Assembly (NCBI GenBank): GCA_016290995.1 | Contig: JAEEVR010000013.1 | Coordinates: 1-64,000, forward strand | Direction of reading: 5' to 3' | DNA from: Treponema sp. | Lineage (GTDB): Bacteria; Spirochaetota; Spirochaetia; Treponematales; Treponemataceae | DNA length: 64,000 nucleotides | In this document: piece after piece, positions 25,641-34,637 of the stretch | Position numbering within the stretch: position 1 is the first letter of the stretch | Layout of the letters: the number at the start of each line of letters is the position of its first letter | Notes under the pieces: generated by a model | What the model was told of the DNA's origin: nothing | Database searches by the model: none | Seen by the model: only the letters and a program-made list of their open reading frames with translations | Translations under genes and position numbers: made by a program

Positions 25641-26597
25641 ATGCCGGAAAAATATGAAATGCTTGAGACAAGTTCCATTCGCGGAATCCTTGAGCATTAC
25701 AAAAAAGAGGATTTTTTCATCAATAAGACCGACGATGAAGTCGAAATTGACGTTGTGTTGGTCCAGGGATTGATAGAAAAATTCTTTAGGATCCTTTTTC
25801 CGGGATACTTTCGCGAGCGCGAATATAAAGTTAGCGACTTTGAAAATTACATTTCAGTCTTGTGCCGCGAGGTCATGCTTGTCTTGAACAAGCAGATTTT
25901 CTTGGCGCTAAAAAAGCTTCCGGAAAACGCGGAGGCGGCGGAAGAAAAGCTTCGCGAGCGGGCGCGGTTGGTTACCCACGAGTTTTTTGATCGGATACCC
26001 CGCGTCCGCGAATATTTGGAAAGCGATTTGCAGGCGGCCTACGACGGCGACCCTGCGGCTTTTGACAAGACTGAAATAATTTTGTCTTATCCGGGTTTTT
26101 TTGCGATCGCGGTCAACCGCTTGGCGCACGAGCTTTTTGTTTTGGGCGTTCCTTTGATTCCAAGAATCATGACGGAATACGCCCACAACCGCACGGGAAT
26201 TGACATCCATCCCGGCGCGACGTTGGGCAAGTATTTTTTTATTGACCACGGAACGGGAATTGTAATCGGCGAGACCACCGTTATCGGCGAACACGTAAAA
26301 GTGTACCAAGGCGTCACTTTGGGCGCTTTGAGCACAAACGGCGGCCAGCAATTAAAGGGCGTAAAGCGCCATCCTACGATTGAGGACAACGTTACGATTT
26401 ATTCGGGCGCCTCGATTTTGGGCGGCGATACGGTTATTGGAAAAAATTCTGTGATTGGCGGCAACACTTTTGTCACCAAGTCTGTCGCCAGCGAAACTGT
26501 CGTCAGCATTAAGAACCAGGAATTGAAGTTTAAAACGGCTTCCGACAACTTGTCTCCGCAAGAGGCGGCGTTGTTGCAGCAAGCCATGTGGATATAA
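25641..26597 (+). CDS. cysE: Serine O-acetyltransferase
   Basis: A 318-residue enzyme that makes O-acetylserine from serine and acetyl-CoA, the first step of cysteine synthesis. The C-terminal third is a left-handed beta-helix of hexapeptide repeats with the conserved HPGATLGKYFFIDHGTGIVI and VIGEHVKVYQGVTLGAL segments, including the catalytic His/Asp pairs. The N-terminal helical domain is long (about 180 residues), matching the larger serine acetyltransferases of anaerobes rather than short CysE. It is followed after 12 nt by a solute-binding lipoprotein and then a permease, forming an apparent operon linked to sulfur amino acids. The start follows a leaderless-type promoter. Confidence 0.92.
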   Translation: MPEKYEMLETSSIRGILEHYKKEDFFINKTDDEVEIDVVLVQGLIEKFFRILFPGYFREREYKVSDFENYISVLCREVMLVLNKQIFLALKKLPENAEAAEEKLRERARLVTHEFFDRIPRVREYLESDLQAAYDGDPAAFDKTEIILSYPGFFAIAVNRLAHELFVLGVPLIPRIMTEYAHNRTGIDIHPGATLGKYFFIDHGTGIVIGETTVIGEHVKVYQGVTLGALSTNGGQQLKGVKRHPTIEDNVTIYSGASILGGDTVIGKNSVIGGNTFVTKSVASETVVSIKNQELKFKTASDNLSPQEAALLQQAMWI

Positions 26598-26609
26598 AAA
26601 GAGGGTGTT

Positions 26610-27392
26610 ATGAAAAAACTGTTGATTGCGTTTGCCGGCCTTTTTTGTTTTTCACTTTTGGCTTGCCATCGGTCGCCGCAAAAAACTTTGCTTGACCAAA
26701 TAAAGGCTAAAGGCGAGCTTGTCATTGCCACAGAAGGCGTATGGGAGCCTTGGAATTTTCATGACGAAAGCGGCGAGCTGGTTGGATACGATATAGAAAT
26801 CGCGAAAGAAATGTGCGCCCGCATGGGGCTTCGCGCTAAGTTTTTGGAAATTGAATGGGAAAGATTGTTGAACAGTTTGGAAAAGCGCGAGTGCGACATC
26901 GTGATGAATGGCGTCGCCGTCACTCCGGAAAGACAGGCGCGCTTTTATTACACAGATCCGTACGCTTTTGGAAGGTCTGTGCTGATCGTGCGCAAGGACA
27001 ACAACACAATCGAATCCTTTGAAGATTTGGCGGGAAAAACTGCGGCCAATTCGCAAGGAAGCACTTATGAAGAAATCGCGACAAAATACGGCGCCATTCC
27101 GATTGTCATTGACACTTTTGAGGAAACGGTTAATTTGCTTTTGGAAAATCGCGTTGACACAACGATTAACTCATTTTTCACTTTTTCTTATTACATGAAA
27201 AAAAATCCCAATGCCGCGATAAAAGTAGTCGCGGTGTATGACCAAGTTCATCAAATTGCGATTCCATGCAGAAGGAATCCGCAAAACTTGACTTTGTTGC
27301 TGGAAATGAACAAAGCGCTTGAGTCAATGCGTTCCGACGGAACCTTGGAAAGAATATCGTTGAAATACTTCGATCAGGATGTCACTAAGTGA
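26610..27392 (+). CDS. Amino-acid-type solute-binding lipoprotein (SBP family 3)
   Basis: A 260-residue periplasmic protein. The signal peptide ends in the lipobox LLAC with Cys19, so it is membrane-anchored. The mature part matches family 3 solute-binding proteins (VGYDIEIAKEMCARMG, then DIVMNGVAVTPERQARFYYT), which bind polar amino acids or cystine. No ABC permease or ATPase gene is nearby. Instead its stop overlaps the start of an ArsB/NhaD-type permease (GTGA). With cysE immediately upstream, a cysteine, cystine or serine-related ligand is a reasonable guess. It may alternatively serve an ABC transporter encoded elsewhere. Confidence 0.85.
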   Translation: MKKLLIAFAGLFCFSLLACHRSPQKTLLDQIKAKGELVIATEGVWEPWNFHDESGELVGYDIEIAKEMCARMGLRAKFLEIEWERLLNSLEKRECDIVMNGVAVTPERQARFYYTDPYAFGRSVLIVRKDNNTIESFEDLAGKTAANSQGSTYEEIATKYGAIPIVIDTFEETVNLLLENRVDTTINSFFTFSYYMKKNPNAAIKVVAVYDQVHQIAIPCRRNPQNLTLLLEMNKALESMRSDGTLERISLKYFDQDVTK

Positions 27393-28702
27393 AATTTTTC
27401 ATTTTGGCTTTAGCGCTGGTAATGTACGCGCTTGTCATTGTTTTTCAGGAAAAAAAAGTTTTTTGGTCTTTGGGAGCCGCCGCAATCGCGATAGTTCTTG
27501 GAACGGTTTTTCCGGCAGGCGTTTTTGAAGGAAGCGGCCGGCTTTTTGCCTTGCGGCATTCGCTGACGCAATTAATCAATTGGAATGTTTTGATGATTTA
27601 TGTCGGCTCGATGATAATCGCCGCGCTTTTCATTTATTCAAAGGCGCCGTCGCGAGTCGCGGATTCCATCATCAAATTTTCGCCCAGCACCGGAATCGCC
27701 ATTGTATTGATTTTGGCCATGACGGGAATCATTTCCATTTTTGTGGAGAACGTCGCGACCGTTTTGGTTATGGCGCCGATCGCGCTGGCTCTTTGCAAAA
27801 AGCTAAAGCTTAATCCAACAAATTTTATGATGGGCTTGGCTGTTATGTCAAACCTTGAAGGAACAGCGACTTTGGTAGGCGATCCGCCGTCAATGATTTT
27901 CGCTTCTTTTGCCGGATACACTTTTAACGACTTCTTTTTGCATGACGGCCGCATTTCGATATTTTTCTTTATCCAGATGGGCTTGCTTGTGGGCTGCGTG
28001 TTTTTCTATTTTATTTTTAAGAACGCAAAAGAAAAAATTGAAGTCGAAGAAACAAAAGTCATTTCTCTTTTTCCGACGGCGCTCTTGCTTTTGATGATTG
28101 TAGGCTTGGCCGCTATTTCGTTCCTTAAAATTGAATGCGCCTTTGCCAGCGGCGGCTTTGTACTTGCCCTTGGGTTAATTGGCCTTGCTTGGCATTTTTT
28201 GTCGCAAAAAAAGAGCGCCGGCGAAATTTGGGAATTGGTCAAAGGCCTGGATTGGGAAACGATATTTTTCTTGATTGGAATTTTTGTCGTTGTCGGCGCG
28301 TTGAGCGAATCCGGCTTGCTTTTGGATTTTGCCAATTTCTTGTCTAGGATTACTGGCGGAAGCAAGCTGGGCGCCTTTGTTTTGATACTTATTGTTTCGA
28401 TAATCCTTTCGGGCTTTATCGATAACGTTCCCTATATAATCGTAATGCTTCCCGTGGCCGCAAGCCTGGCAAAATCTGTCGGCAGCGCGCCGGAATTGTA
28501 TATGTTCGCGCTTTTGATCGGCTCTTGCTTGGGTGGAAATTTGACCCCCTATGGCGCCAGCGCGAATGTTGTTGCTATGGGCATCGTAAAAAAAGAGGGC
28601 CAGCCGATGAATTTTGCCTCTTGGCTAAAGTTGGGCTTGCCTTTTACCCTTTTGACCACAGGCGCCGCCGCCTTGCTTTTGTGGTTCGTTTGGGCAACTT
28701 GA
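27389..28702 (+). CDS. ArsB/NhaD/SLC13-superfamily permease
   Basis: A 437-residue inner-membrane protein with about eleven hydrophobic segments. The stretch GTATLVGDPPSMIFAS and the second-half sequence GGNLTPYGASANVVAMGI are the paired hairpin motifs of the ion transporter superfamily that includes ArsB, NhaD and the SLC13 carriers. These are secondary transporters driven by ion gradients. It starts at a GTG that overlaps the stop of the solute-binding protein gene, so the two are translationally coupled. The substrate is not readable from the sequence; cysE and the binding protein upstream hint at an organic anion or amino acid. Confidence 0.85.
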   Translation: MKFFILALALVMYALVIVFQEKKVFWSLGAAAIAIVLGTVFPAGVFEGSGRLFALRHSLTQLINWNVLMIYVGSMIIAALFIYSKAPSRVADSIIKFSPSTGIAIVLILAMTGIISIFVENVATVLVMAPIALALCKKLKLNPTNFMMGLAVMSNLEGTATLVGDPPSMIFASFAGYTFNDFFLHDGRISIFFFIQMGLLVGCVFFYFIFKNAKEKIEVEETKVISLFPTALLLLMIVGLAAISFLKIECAFASGGFVLALGLIGLAWHFLSQKKSAGEIWELVKGLDWETIFFLIGIFVVVGALSESGLLLDFANFLSRITGGSKLGAFVLILIVSIILSGFIDNVPYIIVMLPVAASLAKSVGSAPELYMFALLIGSCLGGNLTPYGASANVVAMGIVKKEGQPMNFASWLKLGLPFTLLTTGAAALLLWFVWAT

Positions 28703-28727
28703 AAAAAACGCCGCAATTTACTATAAT
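28699..28727 (+). promoter_or_regulatory. Predicted leaderless promoter of the FtsX/LolA cluster
   Basis: TTGAAA (28699-28704), 17 bp, TATAAT (28722-28727). The ATG at 28737 is nine bases downstream and no Shine-Dalgarno sequence is seen. The -35 box overlaps the stop codon of the upstream permease gene. Confidence 0.65.
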
Positions 28728-28736
28728 AAATGTCTT

Positions 28737-30203
28737 ATGTTTACGCTGAATTTCGCGTTTAAAAATATCATTTCGCGCAAAAGTTCCTTGGTGATTATCC
28801 TTTTTATCGCCTTTTCCATCGCCGTTTTGGTTATGGCCAACGCGGTTTTTGACGGAACAAAGTCCGGAATCGAAAAAACATTCAGCCAAAATTTTACGGG
28901 AGACATCGTAATCCGTCCAAAGGCGCAGTTTCCGATGAGCTTGTTCGGCGACGAAACGCCTGTCACCGGCAATTTGAGCGAACTTCCGCAATTGATTCCA
29001 TACACCGACATTTACGAATATGTCTCCAGCTTGGATTATGTAAAGCAAGCGCTTCCGCAAATTACTGGACAGGCGGTTTTGCGTTTTGGAGACAGAAATT
29101 TCGGCGCATATTTTTTTGGAGTTGACGGCCAGGAATACGCTCAGCTTATGCCGGGAATAAAAATCCTTAGCGGCCAGCCTTATTCCAGCGACCAAGACGC
29201 GATGATGCTTTCTAAGGAAATGCTCCAAAAAATCAACGAGGAATACAATGTATCGCTCCAAGTTGGAGACCAGATCCAACTTGCGGGCTTTACCGGTTCC
29301 TCCTACACTTTAAGGGCGGCTGTTTTGAGCGCGGTTTACGAGTACGCCGTTCACAACGACTTGCAGGATAAAATCGTTTTGATAAATCCTTCTGTTCTTC
29401 GTCCCTTGATCGGCTTGAACTCAACCGAAATCGACGCAAGCCTTTTTACCCAAGACAATTCCGGTTTGTTGGAAAACCTTGACGAAGGCGGAATCGACGA
29501 CCTTTTTGGCGACTGCGAAGACTTTGAAGCGGACGGTTTTTTTGAAGAAGAAGCCGTTCCAGCCAAAGAAGCGGCGGCGCAAACGGTTGAAGAGCCTGAA
29601 CAGGTTAGCGAAGAGACAATTTGGAATTACATCGTTTGTTCCGTCCAGGCAGGCGTTCCCGCCCGCATTGCCATACGAAAAATGAACCGGGAGTTTGCCA
29701 AGCGCGAATGGCCCGTCCAGGCTGTTGACTGGCGCGCCGCCGCCGGCATGGCCGCGCAATACATTTATTGGATGCGCCTGATTTTTAACATTGGCCTTAT
29801 AATCATAATCGGAACCGGCTTTATCATCGTAAACAACACGCTTGTAATCGCGGCGTTGGACCGTTCCAAAGAAACAGGCGCGCTTAGGGCAATCGGCGCC
29901 GGCCGCCGCTTTATCGCGCTGGAGTACTTGGCCGAAACTTTGATGCTTACAATCACCGCGGGAATTTTGGGCTGCCTTTTGGGCGTGGTCGGAAACTCGT
30001 TTTTGTCAAACGGATCGATCCACTTTAGCAACACTTACTTGGTTCAGCTTTTTGGCGGCGACACTTTGCGCGCCGTTGTCCGCATGCCCAATATCCTTAG
30101 CGGAATGGCCTTGTCCCTTATTTTGGCGGTAGTTGCCTGGATTTATCCGGTTAGAATCGCGCTAAACACAAGCCCAGTCGCCGCGATGGAGGCCGTTCGA
30201 TAA
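28737..30203 (+). CDS. FtsX/LolCE-type ABC transporter permease 1
   Basis: A 488-residue inner-membrane protein with the MacB/LolCE layout: one N-terminal transmembrane helix (SLVIILFIAFSIAVLVMANA), a large periplasmic domain, then three C-terminal helices (IGLIIIIGTGFIIVNNTL and two more). The FtsX core motif ALDRSKETGALRAIGAGRRF precedes helix 3. Unusually, the periplasmic domain contains a strongly acidic insert at about residues 250-290 (GGIDDLFGDCEDFEADGFF), whose IDxLFGD core recurs in the outer-membrane protein of the same cluster. The stop overlaps the start of permease 2 by 1 nt (TAATG). Together with the LolD-like ATPase it should form a mechanotransmission-type ABC complex. Confidence 0.88.
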   Translation: MFTLNFAFKNIISRKSSLVIILFIAFSIAVLVMANAVFDGTKSGIEKTFSQNFTGDIVIRPKAQFPMSLFGDETPVTGNLSELPQLIPYTDIYEYVSSLDYVKQALPQITGQAVLRFGDRNFGAYFFGVDGQEYAQLMPGIKILSGQPYSSDQDAMMLSKEMLQKINEEYNVSLQVGDQIQLAGFTGSSYTLRAAVLSAVYEYAVHNDLQDKIVLINPSVLRPLIGLNSTEIDASLFTQDNSGLLENLDEGGIDDLFGDCEDFEADGFFEEEAVPAKEAAAQTVEEPEQVSEETIWNYIVCSVQAGVPARIAIRKMNREFAKREWPVQAVDWRAAAGMAAQYIYWMRLIFNIGLIIIIGTGFIIVNNTLVIAALDRSKETGALRAIGAGRRFIALEYLAETLMLTITAGILGCLLGVVGNSFLSNGSIHFSNTYLVQLFGGDTLRAVVRMPNILSGMALSLILAVVAWIYPVRIALNTSPVAAMEAVR

Positions 30204-31519
30204 TGAAAAGCCTTTACTTTAATTTTGCGATAAAGTCTTTGATAAGCCGAGCCAAGCAGTACCAATCGCTTTTTGCGGTTTGCGCGGTTGGCGTTTGCGT
30301 AATGCTTTCCGTCTTGATGATAACGGACGGAATGATCGATTCAATGACTGAAAAAATGCGCCAATATTACGGCGGCGATTTTATGGTTTTGGGCGACGAC
30401 AGCGGTTCAGATTATTCTTTGGATTCTTTGGCAAGTTATCAGAAACTGATTGACGCGCTTAAAGAAGTTTTGCCCACAAGCGCTCAAATTTCATATCGAT
30501 ACAAAAAAAGTTCAGGCGACAAAAGCCTTTTCTTTGAAGGCGTCAGCGTCAAGCAGCGTTCGATTCAGGGCGTTGTTTTTTCTGACGAGAAAGAACTGTT
30601 TAAGAAATTCAATTTTATTGAGGGCGGAATTGAGGACAGGCCTAGTCATGACGGCATTTTGCTTTCGCAGCCGGCCGCCGAAAAACTTGGCGTTCATATA
30701 GGGGACAATATTGTTTTATTAATTGAAACTATTTATGGGAATCAAAATACTGTAAACCTTGTCGTTACGGGCATTTTCCAAGATTCAAGCGTTTTTGGAA
30801 TGTACACATCGTATGTGGATTATTTGGCTCTTATGGAAGGTTTAGGTTTTTCTGGCATTGATAAAATGTCATACCCGATTGATGAAATTTGTGTCTATTA
30901 TTCTAATGGCGTGCCAAATAAAAAAGAATTGCAACGCGTTCATAATGAATTGGAAAAGCGTTTTGACATGTTTCCTCTTAGTTACGACAAGTCGGCTTGG
31001 CAAGATTACGCAATTCCAGAAGGAAAAAGAATTTACGCCTTGATTCCCCTAAACGCCAATGTTTCCGACTTGCAAAAGCTTTCTACGGCTTTGCGCGCCA
31101 TTGTGGCCTTGATTGTCGTTATGCTGGTTGTGATTATTTCTGTGGGAATATCAAGCACCTTTAGGGTAATCGTTCTAAAGCGCGCGGTGGAGAGCGGAAC
31201 TTTCCGCGCCTTGGGAATGAAGCCCAGCGGCCTTATGGCCCTTTACTTTACCGAGATTTTGCTTTTGCTTATTTCGGGCTCTTTGGTGGGCTTTGTCGCT
31301 TCCATTATTATTGTGAATGTCGTCTCAATCTACAACCTTTCCTTTGTGTCTGGCTTTGACTTGTTCTTGACCGGCGGACACTTGGCTCCGGTTTTGTACG
31401 CGGCCGAGGCGGGCTTTTTGCTGGCTATTATTTTCGTAACCACATTAGGCGCCGTGTTGTTTACTTTGCGTAAGTTAGTTCACATCAGTCCGGTGGGAGC
31501 GTTGGCCACGGTGGCTTAA
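30203..31519 (+). CDS. FtsX/LolCE-type ABC transporter permease 2
   Basis: A 438-residue partner of permease 1 with the same plan: an N-terminal helix (QSLFAVCAVGVCVMLSVLMI), a periplasmic domain of about 240 residues and three C-terminal helices. The motif VLKRAVESGTFRALGMKPSG corresponds to the FtsX core. It lacks the acidic insert. The central part of the gene (about 30690-30960) is noticeably more AT-rich than the rest, corresponding to the periplasmic domain, which suggests faster divergence or recombination there. It is coupled to permease 1 by a TAATG overlap, and two different permeases suggest a LolC/LolE-like heterodimer. Confidence 0.87.
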   Translation: MKSLYFNFAIKSLISRAKQYQSLFAVCAVGVCVMLSVLMITDGMIDSMTEKMRQYYGGDFMVLGDDSGSDYSLDSLASYQKLIDALKEVLPTSAQISYRYKKSSGDKSLFFEGVSVKQRSIQGVVFSDEKELFKKFNFIEGGIEDRPSHDGILLSQPAAEKLGVHIGDNIVLLIETIYGNQNTVNLVVTGIFQDSSVFGMYTSYVDYLALMEGLGFSGIDKMSYPIDEICVYYSNGVPNKKELQRVHNELEKRFDMFPLSYDKSAWQDYAIPEGKRIYALIPLNANVSDLQKLSTALRAIVALIVVMLVVIISVGISSTFRVIVLKRAVESGTFRALGMKPSGLMALYFTEILLLLISGSLVGFVASIIIVNVVSIYNLSFVSGFDLFLTGGHLAPVLYAAEAGFLLAIIFVTTLGAVLFTLRKLVHISPVGALATVA

Positions 31520-31543
31520 CCTGTCGGATGTATAGGAGTGATT

Positions 31544-32335
31544 ATGAAGAAGATTATTTTTGCTTTTATTGGTCTTTTGGCTTTTGCGGCGCCTTTCTTT
31601 GCCCAGAGCGTTCCTATGGATCAGGCCAAAGAAATTTTGAAGAAAATTGACCAGAACACAGGCTATTTTGGAACGGATTTTACAGGCGAGTACGTTCTTG
31701 TCCAGGAAACGCCCGGCCAAGGAAACAGCATAACAAGCGCGATTATGTACCGTCGCGACTCAAAGGCTATGTGCACCATTCGCATTACTGGTCCTGAATC
31801 GGACAAGGGCAAGGGCTACGTTCAGTTTGACAAGAACATTTGGTTTTACGATCCGTCAAACAAGCAGTTTACTTTTACCGCTCCAAAAGACAAATTCCAG
31901 AACACAAACGTAAACAACAGCGACTTGCGCCCCCAGCATTATTCGGACTTTTACGACATTGAAAGCGCTGAGTACGTCGTTCTTGGAAAGCTTGACTGCG
32001 TTTGCTTTACTTTGACGGTAAACAAAAAGTCGGCCAACGACGTTGACTATCCCAAAATCAAGATTTGGGCCACAAAAGACGACTGCCTTACCCGCAAGCG
32101 CGAGGATTACAGCCTTTCGGGCCAGCTTTTGCGCGTCAGCGCCATTCCCAGCTACCAAAAGGTTGACGGCCGCTCGGTTCCGTCAAAAATGGTAATCCAG
32201 GACCGTTTGCGCGGCCAAAAAATCAACGGAAAAGTCAAGTACGAAAGCACCCAGATAACAGTGTCGAATGTGTCTTTTCAAAAGTTGGGAGATGTTGTAT
32301 ACTCTAAGCAGTATCTTGAAAACATGAGCCTTTAG
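31544..32335 (+). CDS. LolA-like outer-membrane lipoprotein-sorting protein
   Basis: A 263-residue periplasmic protein with a signal peptide (IFAFIGLLAFAAPFFAQ). The mature part resembles the COG2834/LolA-like fold: TDFTGEYVLVQETPGQ, then RITGPESDKGKGYVQFDKNI and a tryptophan-containing beta-rich region ending in SNVSFQKLGDVVYSKQYLEN. Such proteins shield a lipid or lipoprotein between membranes. The ATG at 31544 is preferred over a GTG at 31538 because the AGGAG site overlaps the GTG and is spaced correctly for the ATG. The next gene starts directly after its stop codon. In this context it is the likely periplasmic carrier for the FtsX-type pump. Confidence 0.85.
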   Translation: MKKIIFAFIGLLAFAAPFFAQSVPMDQAKEILKKIDQNTGYFGTDFTGEYVLVQETPGQGNSITSAIMYRRDSKAMCTIRITGPESDKGKGYVQFDKNIWFYDPSNKQFTFTAPKDKFQNTNVNNSDLRPQHYSDFYDIESAEYVVLGKLDCVCFTLTVNKKSANDVDYPKIKIWATKDDCLTRKREDYSLSGQLLRVSAIPSYQKVDGRSVPSKMVIQDRLRGQKINGKVKYESTQITVSNVSFQKLGDVVYSKQYLENMSL

Positions 32336-33793
32336 ATGTACAAAAGTTTTGAACTATTAAACATTAGGCGAGTTTTTAGGCTCGCCTTTTTTTTCTCTAT
32401 TTTCTTTGTTTTTGCGGGGCAAGTTTTTTTTGCGCAGACTTCCGTTTCGCAAACCGGCATTATTATGGAAAAAGTTGCCGATGAGGACGTTAAGGAAGTT
32501 GAGCGTCTGAACGACGAGGCCGAGGCTGAAGACGAGGCTGAGAGGCAAAGACGCTTGTCCCAGCAGAATGAAACAGAGGACCTTGAAGAAGACGATTCCA
32601 TTGACGAGCTTTTTGGCGACGACGCTGAAGGCGACACTGAGCATGCCGTTTCCACGCCGACGACCGAAATCGTAAAAATCGACGCAAAGAACAAGCCGAT
32701 TGAATTTAGCGGAAATTTAAAGGCGGAATTGGGCGCCTATATTTACGCCTATCCTTATGATGAATCAAAGCCTGTCGCGACTTTTAGAAACATCTTAAAA
32801 TTTATCGGCCGTCCTACTACGGACTTTTTTGTATACGGCTCGCTTTTGACAGCCTTTCCAAAAATGGATTTTGGCATTTACGAGCTTTACTTTAACTACA
32901 CGATGTTTGGCCGCGCCGACTTAAGCGCCGGAAAGCGCGACATTTCTTGGAGCCTTTCAAGAATGTTGAACACAAACATAATCGACGAAAAAACTTCGGT
33001 CATTGTGAACAACGATCCTGAAAAGAAAAAGGAAAGAGAGCAGCGAACAACCAACGACTCAAAGTTTACTGTTTCGCTAACCGTTCCTTTCCTTTCGTAC
33101 TTTTCACTGCAGGCGGTGGCCCAGTACGAAACCGATACAATCACCGGCATTTCAATCGGCGAATACATTTCTTGCGCCGCGAAAATTGAAGGCACTATAA
33201 AAAACGTTTCGGTGGCTTTTTTGGCAAAGCGTTGGGCCACCGCCGATGAATACCAATACGATCCTTGCTTTGGAATGGAAGTCGTTTCAACCGCTCTTGG
33301 AAAAAACTCCAATATGTTCGCGCAGGGCTTGGTTCACTTTTCGGACATAAACAATGTCGTAAGCCGCGTAAAGTGGACTACAGGTATTTACAAGTATTTT
33401 GAGGCCCCGATAATGCTTGGCCTTGCCTTTGAGTACCAAGGCGTTTGGGGCAGCAAAAGAATCAGTTCCGTTGACTTGCATTCGCAATTGGACGCGACGC
33501 AAAAAGAAACCGAAAAGACCGCTTCTGTTTCTGAAGAAATCAGCCAATACAAGGGCTTCCAGCACTTGTTCGCGGCGCAAATCGGATGGGGCCATTGGAT
33601 TGGCGGAAAGAAATGGACTTTTGGCATTGATTGGTTCCACGACCTTCGCGGCGAATACGGAAGCATTACTCCTGGAGTTCAAATCAACAGCATAATCAAA
33701 TACACAGACTTAAAGCTTGCCGTTCCGATCTATTATGGAACGCAGAGAAAGTATGGCGTTGTGTTTGAGGTGATTCTTAACCTTGATTACTAA
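32336..33793 (+). CDS. Putative outer-membrane beta-barrel protein of the LolA cluster
   Basis: A 485-residue protein with a signal peptide (FFFSIFFVFAGQVFFAQ). An acidic, helical N-terminal segment (residues about 40-105) includes RLNDEAEAEDEAERQRRLSQ and DDSIDELFGDDAEGD. A beta-rich C-terminal domain follows (FSGNLKAELGAYIYAYPY, and at the end VFEVILNLDY with a terminal tyrosine), typical of an outer-membrane barrel. The LFGD motif echoes permease 1. The ATG abuts the stop of the LolA-like gene with no spacing, implying coupled translation. It may receive the cargo at the outer membrane, or be the cargo itself. No named family recognised. Confidence 0.7.
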   Translation: MYKSFELLNIRRVFRLAFFFSIFFVFAGQVFFAQTSVSQTGIIMEKVADEDVKEVERLNDEAEAEDEAERQRRLSQQNETEDLEEDDSIDELFGDDAEGDTEHAVSTPTTEIVKIDAKNKPIEFSGNLKAELGAYIYAYPYDESKPVATFRNILKFIGRPTTDFFVYGSLLTAFPKMDFGIYELYFNYTMFGRADLSAGKRDISWSLSRMLNTNIIDEKTSVIVNNDPEKKKEREQRTTNDSKFTVSLTVPFLSYFSLQAVAQYETDTITGISIGEYISCAAKIEGTIKNVSVAFLAKRWATADEYQYDPCFGMEVVSTALGKNSNMFAQGLVHFSDINNVVSRVKWTTGIYKYFEAPIMLGLAFEYQGVWGSKRISSVDLHSQLDATQKETEKTASVSEEISQYKGFQHLFAAQIGWGHWIGGKKWTFGIDWFHDLRGEYGSITPGVQINSIIKYTDLKLAVPIYYGTQRKYGVVFEVILNLDY

Positions 33794-34533
33794 GCGTTGG
33801 CGTAATCCTGGCCGGTCACAACGCCGTCCTTGATGTGGATTACGTGGTCGCTCATGCTTACGATTTTTTGGTCGTGGGTTGAGAAGACAAAAGTTGTGTT
33901 CAATTCTTTGTTGAGCTTTTTCATCAATTGCAAGATTTGGTCGCCGTTCTTTGAGTCAAGGTTGGCGGTGGGTTCGTCGGCCATGATTACGGGAGCTTTT
34001 GCGCTAAGGGCGCGAGCGATGGCTACGCGCTGGCGTTGGCCGCCGGAAAGTTCCGTGGGCTTGTGGTTTTTCCAATCGGTGAGGCCGACAGTTTCAATCA
34101 AGTAGTCAACCCATTCGGCGGCCTCTTTGGCTCCCATTGCGCGGCTCTGCGGAAGGTGGCCCAATTTTAAGGGCAGTTCCACGTTTTCGCGGACGTTGAG
34201 GACTTGAATCAAGTTGAAGTTTTGGAAAATAAAACCAAGGTTAAGGCGGCGCAATTCCGTCATGTGGCGGTCAAGGCTGGATGGAATTGATTTAAGGCCG
34301 GCAAGATTTCGGTCGCCGTAGACGTCGGTTCCGTCAACGATGATTTTTCCGCTTGTGGGCAAGTCGATAAGACCCATCAAGTTAAGAAGTGTTGACTTTC
34401 CGCTTCCGGAAGGGCCTGAAACGGACGCAAATTCGCCAGCGTTTATAGAAAAGGTCGCGTCTTGAACGGCATTGACCGTAATTTTTCCCATTTGATAAAT
34501 TTTGCTGACGTTTTGCAATTCCAATATAGCCAT
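33790..34533 (-). CDS. LolD/MacB-type ABC transporter ATPase
   Basis: A 247-residue cytoplasmic ATPase. Walker A is GPSGSGKSTLLN, the signature is LSGGQRQRVAIARAL, Walker B is VIMADEPTANLD, and the H-loop is FSTHDQKI. The overall sequence is that of LolD/MacB/FtsE-type ATPases that work with FtsX-fold permeases, and the two permeases of that type just upstream are obvious partners. Unusually it lies on the opposite strand and is transcribed towards them; its stop codon interleaves with that of the outer-membrane protein. The start at 34533 has no Shine-Dalgarno sequence, but a -10 box lies six bases upstream. Confidence 0.92.
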   Translation of the reverse strand: MAILELQNVSKIYQMGKITVNAVQDATFSINAGEFASVSGPSGSGKSTLLNLMGLIDLPTSGKIIVDGTDVYGDRNLAGLKSIPSSLDRHMTELRRLNLGFIFQNFNLIQVLNVRENVELPLKLGHLPQSRAMGAKEAAEWVDYLIETVGLTDWKNHKPTELSGGQRQRVAIARALSAKAPVIMADEPTANLDSKNGDQILQLMKKLNKELNTTFVFSTHDQKIVSMSDHVIHIKDGVVTGQDYANA

Positions 34534-34539
34534 AAAACT

Positions 34540-34568
34540 AGTATATAGAATTTGTTCAATATAATCAA
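34540..34568 (-). promoter_or_regulatory. Predicted leaderless promoter of the LolD-like gene
   Basis: On the minus strand TTGATT (34568-34563), 17 bp, TATACT (34545-34540). The ATG is six bases further on. Confidence 0.6.
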
Positions 34569-34637
34569 TACTTGAAACAATCCCCCGATTTTGATAAAAT
34601 GGATTAATTATAACTTAATGAATTTGGAGTAATTTAT

